From: an uncultured Bacilli bacterium
GTDB taxonomy: Bacteria > Bacillota_I > Bacilli_A > RF39 > UBA660
Direction: 5' to 3'
DNA length: 64,000 bases
Assembly: GCA_934167485.1 (NCBI GenBank)
Contig: CAKPKL010000005.1
Coordinates: forward strand, 1 to 64,000
The notes beneath the pieces are model-generated. The model was not told the origin of the DNA and made no database searches. It worked only from the letters and a program-made list of their open reading frames with translations. Made by a program: the position numbers and the translations under genes. The first letter of the stretch is position 1, and the number at the start of each line of letters is the position of its first letter. Below, piece after piece: positions 58,491 through 64,000 of the stretch.

Positions 58491-59355
58491 AAAAAGAGCT
58501 TTAGGAAAAGGCTTAGAACAATTATTTAATACAGAAAATTTAGATTTGGATAGTTTTGAAAAAGCAGTTTATGAGACTGCAACTAACGAAGAAGTAATAG
58601 ATGTTGATATTGAAGAACTAAGAGCTAATCCTTATCAACCAAGAAAAGTTTTTAATGATGAAGCATTGATGGAATTATCAAATTCAATAAAAGAACATGG
58701 TGTTTTTCAACCAATAATAGTAAAAAAAAGTATAAAAGGTTATGAGATTATTGCAGGTGAGAGAAGAGTTAGAGCATCAAAACTTGCAGGTTTAAAGAAA
58801 ATTCCAGCTATTATTCGTAATTTAAATGACGAGCAAATGATGGAAATAGCGCTTTTAGAAAATTTACAAAGAGAAAATTTAAGTGCGATAGAAGAAGCAA
58901 TTGCATATAAATCAATGATAGAAAAATTATCTTTAACACAAGAAGATTTAGCTAAAAAAGTAGGAAAAAGTAGAAGTCATATAACAAATATATTAGGACT
59001 TCTTCGTCTTCCAAAAGAGGTTCAACAAATGGTTGCGAACAATCAATTAAGTATGGGACATGCTAGAGTTTTAAGTAAATTAGAAGATAATCAAAAAATA
59101 ATAGAAATGGCTCATGAAATTGTTGATAAGAAAATACCAGTAAGAGAGCTTGAAAAAGATACTGAATCAACTGAAAAAAAAGTAAAGATAGAAAGACATT
59201 CAAAACCTATTAATAATGATTACAAATATGTAGAAGATTTATTAAGAGAAAAGTTAGATACAAAAGTAAAAATCAAAGATAAAAAAATAGAAATTAACTT
59301 TACTAATATCGCTGATTTAAATAGAATACTTGAAGTATTAAATGTAAGGGAATAA
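58480..59355 (+). CDS. parB: Chromosome-partitioning protein ParB/Spo0J
   Basis: CTP-dependent DNA clamp that loads at parS and spreads; the eight parS sites are at the left edge of the window. 291 residues: RALGKGLEQLF (ParA-stimulating N terminus), VDIEELRANPYQPRKVF, CTP-binding boxes AGERRVRASKL and ENLQRENLSAIEEA, HTH LTQEDLAKKVGKSRSHITNILGLLRLP for parS recognition, and a short C-terminal dimer domain. Compared with Noc at 16667 it has normal length and no repeat tail. ATG 58480 is chosen over a TTG at 58471 by spacing from AGAGGTGA. Confidence 0.96.
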   Translation: METKKRALGKGLEQLFNTENLDLDSFEKAVYETATNEEVIDVDIEELRANPYQPRKVFNDEALMELSNSIKEHGVFQPIIVKKSIKGYEIIAGERRVRASKLAGLKKIPAIIRNLNDEQMMEIALLENLQRENLSAIEEAIAYKSMIEKLSLTQEDLAKKVGKSRSHITNILGLLRLPKEVQQMVANNQLSMGHARVLSKLEDNQKIIEMAHEIVDKKIPVRELEKDTESTEKKVKIERHSKPINNDYKYVEDLLREKLDTKVKIKDKKIEINFTNIADLNRILEVLNVRE

Positions 59356-59356
59356 T

Positions 59357-60139
59357 ATGGAAAAACTTTTAGAAAAAGAAATTTTAGCTCCTATTATCAT
59401 AATATTGGTATGTTTTCTATTATGCGTATTATCTAAAAAAATAGTATATAAGATATTTAAAATTAAAATATCACATGTAAATGATAGAAAAAAGAATACT
59501 ATAGTAAATTTAATTAATAATATGATTAGATTTATAATTATACTAATTGGAATACTTATGATACTTGAAATTTATTCAATTGATACTAAATCTTTAGTAG
59601 CTTCATTTGGTGTGATAGGTATAGTAGCAGGCCTAGCTTTACAAGATTTATTAAAAGATTTTATAGTTGGAATCACTATAATATTTGAGGGACAGTATTC
59701 TATTGGTGATTGTGTAAGTATTAATGGTTTTAAGGGAGAAGTTATGCCTTCTAATTTAAGAACTACAAAAATTAAAGCTTATACAGGTGAGATTAAATTT
59801 ATATCAAATAGAAATATATCAGAAATAATAAACTATAGTATAGATAAAGCAAATTTAATAATAGATGTTGATGTAGACTATGAGTCTGACATTAAAAAAG
59901 TTAAAGATGTTTTAGATAATTTGTGTAAAAGTATAAAAGAAAAATATAAATTAAAAGAAGCATCTTGTCTTGGTATACAGGAACTTGCATCAAGTTCAAT
60001 AAAATTTAGAATAGTGGCTCAAACAAGTTATTCTAATAGTTTTAGTCTAGAAAGAGAAATAAAGGAAGAAATTGTTGTTGAATTTAATAAAAATAAAATA
60101 ACAATTCCATTTGATCAGGTGGTGGTACATAATGGATAA
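59357..60139 (+). CDS. MscS-family mechanosensitive channel
   Basis: Releases small solutes when membrane tension rises. 260 residues: three membrane helices (about 9-30, 52-73, 82-101), the pore-lining segment SFGVIGIVAGLALQDLLKDFIVGITIIFEGQYSIGD with its glycine/alanine-rich packing, then the beta domain (GEVMPSNLRTTKIKAYTGEIKFISNRNI) and C-terminal cytoplasmic domain. Close to YkuT/MscS size. ATG 59357, 1 nt after parB stop, so likely in the soj-parB operon, as often seen in Bacillota (yyaF/yyaD region). Confidence 0.92.
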   Translation: MEKLLEKEILAPIIIILVCFLLCVLSKKIVYKIFKIKISHVNDRKKNTIVNLINNMIRFIIILIGILMILEIYSIDTKSLVASFGVIGIVAGLALQDLLKDFIVGITIIFEGQYSIGDCVSINGFKGEVMPSNLRTTKIKAYTGEIKFISNRNISEIINYSIDKANLIIDVDVDYESDIKKVKDVLDNLCKSIKEKYKLKEASCLGIQELASSSIKFRIVAQTSYSNSFSLEREIKEEIVVEFNKNKITIPFDQVVVHNG

Positions 60140-60317
60140 AGAATACAAAATAGGAAGTATTGTAAAAATGAAAAAAGACCATCCATGTGGAACTAATGAA
60201 TGGGAAATAACAAGAATAGGTGCTGATATTAAAATAAAATGTATTAATTGTGGAAGATCAATTATGTTACCTAGAATAGATTTTAATAAGAAACTCAAAA
60301 AAATAATAAATTATTAG
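60132..60317 (+). CDS. DUF951 family protein
   Basis: 61 residues: YKIGSIVKMKKDHPCGTNEWEITRIGADIKIKCINCGRSIMLPRIDF, the DUF951 pattern (K-K-x-H-P-C-G, a zinc-like C-x-x-C, R-S-x-M-L-P-R). Conserved next to parB and ychF in Bacillota; function unknown. ATG 60132 with GGTGGT upstream, overlapping mscS by 8 nt. Confidence 0.9.
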   Translation: MDKEYKIGSIVKMKKDHPCGTNEWEITRIGADIKIKCINCGRSIMLPRIDFNKKLKKIINY

Positions 60318-60328
60318 GAGGATTTGAA

Positions 60329-61831
60329 GTGAAAAACAATAAAAAAAAGAATAAAAAGAAAGTGATGGGACCTGTAGTTGAGATTCTCTTTATAGGTATA
60401 ATTGTAGTAGTTGCAAGTTTTCTATTTAATTTAATAGGTGTAAGTGGTTACAAAACAGAAGGTGGAACATTAGAAACAACTTTGCTTGTTGTTAATAATA
60501 TTTTTAGTAAAAGTGGTTTAAAATATATTTTAAATAATTCACTATCTAATTTTCAAACTTTAGAGCCTCTAGTACTTGTTATATTATCCTTAATAGCAAT
60601 ATCCATTTTGGAAGCAAGTGGTCTTTTAAAACAAGTATTTAGCCCATTAAAAAAAATTAAGCCAAAATATGTAACAATGTTAGTAATGTTTGTTGGCATT
60701 ATATCAACATTCATAGGAGATTATAGTTATGCACTTTTATTACCTTTATCAGGTATACTATATAAATACATAGGTAGAAATTCAAGTCTTGGAGTACTAA
60801 CTATGTTTATAGCTATTACAATTGGTTATGGTACTGGAATAATATATAATTATCAAGCATATGAACTTGGAAATATAACAGAGATTGCAGCACAAGGAAT
60901 TTCTGCTAATTATAACTATGAATTATTATCAAATATATTTGTATTAATAGTATCTACAATAGTTTTAACCTTAGTAGGTACATATTTGCTTGAAAGATTA
61001 GCAAAAAAATATCCTAGAAATGAAATTAGTGATAATTTAAATACATCGAAAAAAGCATCAAAAACAACATTAATTACTTTTATCATTATGGTTGCAGTTT
61101 TTATTTATTGCATAATTCCAGGATTACCAAAATCAGGTATGTTACTTGATAATACACAACCTACATATATAGGAAAATTATTTGGAGTATCATCACCACT
61201 AAATCAAGGTTTTATGTTTTTAATAATAGCAATCCTTATGATTTGCGGATTTGTATATGGTACAATATCTAGAAACATTAAAAATAGTGGAGATTACAGT
61301 AATGCATTAACTAAAACATTTGAAGGTACCGGATATGTCTTTGTATTAATATTTTTTGCATCTATTTTATATGAAATTTTAGATTGGACAAATCTTTCAA
61401 CTGTTATATCTACAAATATAATTGACTTTGTAGGATCAAGTAATTTATCAGGATTAATTTTAATTTTAGTAGCATTTTTATCTATTGTAATTATATCAAT
61501 ATTTATTCCAGCAACAATTACTAAGTGGCAGTTAGTAGCGCCTGTATATGTACCATTATTAATGCGTGCTAATATAAGCCCTGCATTTACTCAAACTTTA
61601 TTTATTGCTGCGGATTCTGTAGGTAAGTTATTCTCACCTATATATATATATTTAATAATAACTATAGGATTTATGTATAAATTTGAAAAAGATTCTGATA
61701 TAAGTATATTTGAAACTATGAAAAAAGTTAAACATATAATAATTATTTTAGGACTTGTATGGTTAATAATAATACTAGGTTGGTATTTATTAGGTGTACC
61801 AATAGGTATAAATTCAAATATAACTTTATAA
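60329..61831 (+). CDS. AbgT-family transporter
   Basis: Inner-membrane carrier related to the p-aminobenzoyl-glutamate transporter AbgT and the MtrF drug exporter. 500 residues, about nine to eleven membrane segments: Lys-rich N terminus, GPVVEILFIGIIVVVASFLFNLIGVSGY, an IGDYSYALLLPLSGILYKYIGRN block, and the C-terminal SIFIPATITKWQLVAPVYVPLLMRANISPAFTQTLFIAADSVGKLFSPIYIYL. Start GTG 60329 with AGGAGGA 7 nt upstream. Substrate uncertain. Confidence 0.88.
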   Translation: MKNNKKKNKKKVMGPVVEILFIGIIVVVASFLFNLIGVSGYKTEGGTLETTLLVVNNIFSKSGLKYILNNSLSNFQTLEPLVLVILSLIAISILEASGLLKQVFSPLKKIKPKYVTMLVMFVGIISTFIGDYSYALLLPLSGILYKYIGRNSSLGVLTMFIAITIGYGTGIIYNYQAYELGNITEIAAQGISANYNYELLSNIFVLIVSTIVLTLVGTYLLERLAKKYPRNEISDNLNTSKKASKTTLITFIIMVAVFIYCIIPGLPKSGMLLDNTQPTYIGKLFGVSSPLNQGFMFLIIAILMICGFVYGTISRNIKNSGDYSNALTKTFEGTGYVFVLIFFASILYEILDWTNLSTVISTNIIDFVGSSNLSGLILILVAFLSIVIISIFIPATITKWQLVAPVYVPLLMRANISPAFTQTLFIAADSVGKLFSPIYIYLIITIGFMYKFEKDSDISIFETMKKVKHIIIILGLVWLIIILGWYLLGVPIGINSNITL

Positions 61832-61850
61832 TTTACACATCTTTACACAT
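61832..61850. repeat. Inverted copy of the ATGTGTAAA operator-like motif
   Basis: Two TTTACACAT units 10 bp apart just after the AbgT stop codon, the reverse complement of the ATGTGTAAA array at 37851-37889. They lie about 50 bp upstream of the -10 of the candidate small RNA. Confidence 0.5.
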
Positions 61851-61896
61851 ACATTAAAAATAAATTAAAACTACTCTTTTTAATATAATAAAACTT

Positions 61897-61905
61897 TGTT
61901 ATAAT
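61897..61905 (+). promoter_or_regulatory. Extended -10 promoter of the candidate small RNA
   Basis: TGTTATAAT: TGn at 61897-61899, TATAAT at 61900-61905. No clear -35. Confidence 0.5.
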
Positions 61906-61911
61906 AAAAAT

Positions 61912-61998
61912 GTAAGATAGGTTATATATTTTACGAATGAGTAGTTACTGTAGAAGAATACAGAAAAGGGGAATACCACTAAGTGGTATTTTTTTTTT
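61912..61998 (+). ncRNA. Candidate small RNA of about 87 nt
   Basis: Between an extended -10 promoter and a strong terminator. It has no reading frame with a ribosome site. A central hairpin CTGTA / TACAG with GAAGAA loop (61948-61963) is followed by AAAAGGGG and the terminator stem AATACCACT / AGTGGTATT (61972-61990) with ten T. The 5' part can also pair (GTAA...TTAC). No family recognised; the alternative is that the terminator simply serves the AbgT gene. Confidence 0.45.
61972..61998 (+). terminator. Strong terminator
   Basis: AATACCACT (61972-61980) / AGTGGTATT (61982-61990) followed by a long T-run. Ends the AbgT unit or the candidate small RNA. Confidence 0.9.
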
Positions 61999-62007
61999 GT
62001 GAATTTA

Positions 62008-62016
62008 TGGTATAAT
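62008..62016 (+). promoter_or_regulatory. Extended -10 promoter of the 96-residue gene
   Basis: TGGTATAAT: TGn at 62008-62010, TATAAT at 62011-62016; 25 bp before the start codon. Confidence 0.55.
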
Positions 62017-62040
62017 TAAAATTGAAAGGAGATAGGTAAT

Positions 62041-62331
62041 ATGAAGGTGTTTGATATAACAAAAAAAGAATATAAAAACTATTCTAAAAAATTTAAAAAA
62101 ACTTATATAGGAAGACAATATTTTTATTCAAATATTGTATTATTGATATTTTTAATTATAACCTCAGGTTATTGTGGATATAATATACCTATATCTAATG
62201 AAGTAGATAAAATAAATAATATGTATTCATTTTTATTTTCATTAATAATATTATTAATAATTTGGATAGGTTATTGTATTTCAATTATAAGATATGAAAA
62301 ATTATTACATCAATTTATAAATAATAAATAG
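62041..62331 (+). CDS. Small two-helix membrane protein
   Basis: 96 residues. Basic N-terminal part (ITKKEYKNYSKKFKKTYIGRQYFY), membrane segments about 31-47 and 63-84, short cytoplasmic tail. Not recognised. ATG with AAAGGAGAT upstream and an extended -10 promoter, so expression is likely. No cysteine or catalytic motif. Confidence 0.7.
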   Translation: MKVFDITKKEYKNYSKKFKKTYIGRQYFYSNIVLLIFLIITSGYCGYNIPISNEVDKINNMYSFLFSLIILLIIWIGYCISIIRYEKLLHQFINNK

Positions 62332-62394
62332 ATATTCATTCTCGTTGTATTTTTATTAGTTTTATAGTAAACTAGTATGTAAGAGGTGTTTGAA

Positions 62395-63495
62395 ATGAGT
62401 TTAACAGCAGGAATAGTAGGTTTACCAAATGTAGGTAAAAGTACATTATTTAATGCAATTACAAAAAAAAATATTTTAGCAGCTAATTATCCATTTGCTA
62501 CTATAGATCCAAATGTAGGAGTGGTAATAGTACCCGATAAAAGATTAGAATTTTTAAATAATTTATATAATCCAAAAAGCTTAGTTCCAACTACATTTGA
62601 ATTTACAGATATAGCAGGATTGGTAAAAGGAGCATCTCTAGGAGAAGGTTTAGGAAATAAATTTTTATCTCACATAAGAGAAGTAGATGCTATATGTGAA
62701 GTTGTTAGATGTTTTGAAAACAGTGACATAATACACGTAGAAAATGAAATTAATCCAATAAGAGATATAGAAATAATTGAAGTTGAACTTATATTAGCTG
62801 ATTTAGAAGTAGTAGAAAATAGATTTAATAAAATAGGTAAAAAAGCAGCTTTATCTAAAGACAAAGAAGTACAAAAAGAAGCAGCTATACTAACTAAATT
62901 AAAAGCAGCTTTAGAAAAAAATATTCCTATTAGAAGAATAGAGTTAACAGAAGACGAAAAGTTATATATTAAACCATTTAATTTACTTACAAGTAAGCCA
63001 ATTATTTATGTAGCAAATGTTTCTGAAGATGATTTGCTTTTAGGTGATAATAAATATATAGGCCAAGTAAGAGAATATGCTAAAAAGGATAATGCATCAG
63101 TTGTAGTAATATGTGCTAAAACTGAGTCAGATTTAGTTGATATGAGTGATGAAGAAAAGAAAGAATTTTTAAATGAACTTGGTGTAGATTCAAGTGGACT
63201 TGATAAGTTAATTCAAGCTTCATATTCTTTGTTAGGATTAAAAACATTTTTTACAGCTGGTGAGGATGAGTGCCGTGCCTGGACATTTAAGGATGGTATG
63301 AAAGCTCCAGAATGTGCTGGAATAATACATACAGATTTTCAAAAAGGATTTATAAAAGCAGAAGTAATGAGTTATGAAGATTTGGAAAAATATGGAAGTG
63401 AGAAATCAGTAAAAGAAGCTGGTAAAATGCGTTTAGAGGGAAAAGATTATATAATGCAAGATGGTGATATCTGTTACTTTAGATTTAATGTATAG
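62395..63495 (+). CDS. ychF: Redox-regulated ATPase YchF/OLA1
   Basis: Obg-like P-loop protein that hydrolyses ATP in preference to GTP and binds ribosomes. 366 residues, the family length. G1 GLPNVGKSTLFNAITKK, FTDIAGLVKGASLGEGLGNKFL, a coiled-coil insertion (IEVELILADLEVVENR), NVSEDDL in place of NKxD (explains loose nucleotide choice), and the C-terminal TGS domain (FFTAGEDECRAWTFKDGMKAPECAGIIHTDF). ATG 62395 after AAGAGGTG; an overlapping GTG is inside that site. Confidence 0.97.
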   Translation: MSLTAGIVGLPNVGKSTLFNAITKKNILAANYPFATIDPNVGVVIVPDKRLEFLNNLYNPKSLVPTTFEFTDIAGLVKGASLGEGLGNKFLSHIREVDAICEVVRCFENSDIIHVENEINPIRDIEIIEVELILADLEVVENRFNKIGKKAALSKDKEVQKEAAILTKLKAALEKNIPIRRIELTEDEKLYIKPFNLLTSKPIIYVANVSEDDLLLGDNKYIGQVREYAKKDNASVVVICAKTESDLVDMSDEEKKEFLNELGVDSSGLDKLIQASYSLLGLKTFFTAGEDECRAWTFKDGMKAPECAGIIHTDFQKGFIKAEVMSYEDLEKYGSEKSVKEAGKMRLEGKDYIMQDGDICYFRFNV

Positions 63496-63503
63496 GAGGG
63501 TGT

Positions 63504-64000
63504 ATGAAATTTTTTTGTGAATATTGTGGTGCTAGAATAGATGCTCAAAGAGATGATAAATGTCCACATTGTGGAGCATCTTTTAATAATAATAAAACTT
63601 ATAAAAAATTAGAAGAACAAAAAAATCGTGAAGAAGAGTCTAATGCTCAAATTAAACAGGAAATTGTTAAACATACATTAAGTGCATTTAAATTTTCTAG
63701 AATTTTCTTTTTTGTGCCTATTGTAATTTTTGTAGTAGTATTAACAATTATCATTGTTGCTTTTGTTAATATTAGTAAAGATTCTACAGATGATATATTT
63801 AATAAAGATAATGATCATGAGGTTACTGTAAATCTAAATGAATTTGGTAGTACATCAGAGTATAAAGCAAAAGTAACTAAGTATGAACAAACTGAAAGTT
63901 TTATGAAAACAACTGAAGAAGGCTATGAATATATAAAATTTTATTTAATTGTAGAAAATACTTCAGGTAAACAAATCAAAAGTGAAGATGTTAATTGTTT
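63504..64000 (+). CDS. Zinc-ribbon membrane protein (cut by window end)
   Basis: At least 165 residues, continuing past the window. N-terminal zinc ribbon with CEYC (5-8) and CPHC (20-23), charged linker, one membrane helix (about 66-90), then an extracellular domain (EFGSTSEYKAKVTKYEQTESFMKTTEEGYEYIKFYLIVENTSGKQIKSEDV) that resembles DUF4352-like beta domains in its I-x-F-x-L-x-V-E-N-T core. ATG with AGGAGGG 5 nt upstream, 8 nt after ychF, so co-transcribed. Function unknown. Confidence 0.75.
   Translation, partial: MKFFCEYCGARIDAQRDDKCPHCGASFNNNKTYKKLEEQKNREEESNAQIKQEIVKHTLSAFKFSRIFFFVPIVIFVVVLTIIIVAFVNISKDSTDDIFNKDNDHEVTVNLNEFGSTSEYKAKVTKYEQTESFMKTTEEGYEYIKFYLIVENTSGKQIKSEDVNC

Noticed and set aside
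53098..60210. GGGAAATA copies at about 53098 and 60203 as further Noc-type sites
   Set aside because: Both are inside coding sequence, single, and lack the TTT flank and paired arrangement of the intergenic copies.
1..64000. tRNA, rRNA, transposase or integrase genes
   Set aside because: Intergenic regions were read for cloverleaf ends and mobile-element proteins among the frames; none was recognised. A covariance-model scan would settle small RNAs.

Overview
The window is about 64 kb of a very AT-rich chromosome and is centred on a bacterial replication origin. Standard-code genes (TGG for Trp, TGA used as stop), strong GGAGG-type ribosome binding sites, the rpmH-rnpA-yidC-jag-mnmE-mnmG-rsmG-noc gene order, two ParB-family proteins, a ComK homologue and a SpoIIR homologue point to a low-GC Bacillota of the Bacilli type, probably an uncultured host-associated lineage. 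It is not a code-4 Mycoplasma. I cannot name the species.

Layout. Positions 1-545 hold eight ParB-binding parS palindromes and, among them, the gene for the small SRP RNA. From 542 to 9463 the genes gyrA, gyrB, recF, comK, dnaN and dnaA run on the minus strand. The dnaA-rpmH gap (9464-9971) is packed with DnaA boxes and is the likely oriC. To its right almost everything runs on the plus strand: rpmH, rnpA, yidC, jag, mnmE, a zinc-ribbon membrane protein, mnmG, rsmG, and a long Noc/ParB with an unusual repeat-rich tail.

From 18.5 to 37.8 kb lies the most unusual region, a surface/secretion locus. It encodes several proteins with TasA/camelysin-like export signals (often ending T-Y-x-W-F or a variant), a 1190-residue surface protein, two SipW-type signal peptidases (one with a roughly 490-residue cytoplasmic tail), a third signal-peptidase-like protein without catalytic residues, a coiled-coil protein with a 50-residue partner, and a membrane-anchored McrB-like AAA+ ATPase next to a DUF2357-like protein with no visible nuclease. 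I read this as an elaborate relative of the sipW-tasA matrix-fibre system with an added NTP-driven module; that reading is inference.

From 38 to 64 kb are mostly housekeeping genes (uvrB, lgt, ung, murA, rpmE, typA, ddl, soj/parA, spo0J/parB, mscS, ychF) with accessory items between them. These include a pilin-like protein whose last ~40 codons change composition abruptly and are followed by a hairpin (features seen in targets of diversity-generating retroelements), spoIIR, an HTH-kinase-CYTH fusion, a nuclease like the competence DNA-entry enzymes, a flavodoxin pseudogene and a possible small RNA. ComK, the EndA-like nuclease and the pilin-like protein together suggest natural transformation. 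ParB (58.5 kb), ParA (57.7 kb) and the parS cluster at the left edge form the chromosome-segregation system. No tRNA, rRNA, CRISPR array or transposase was recognised.
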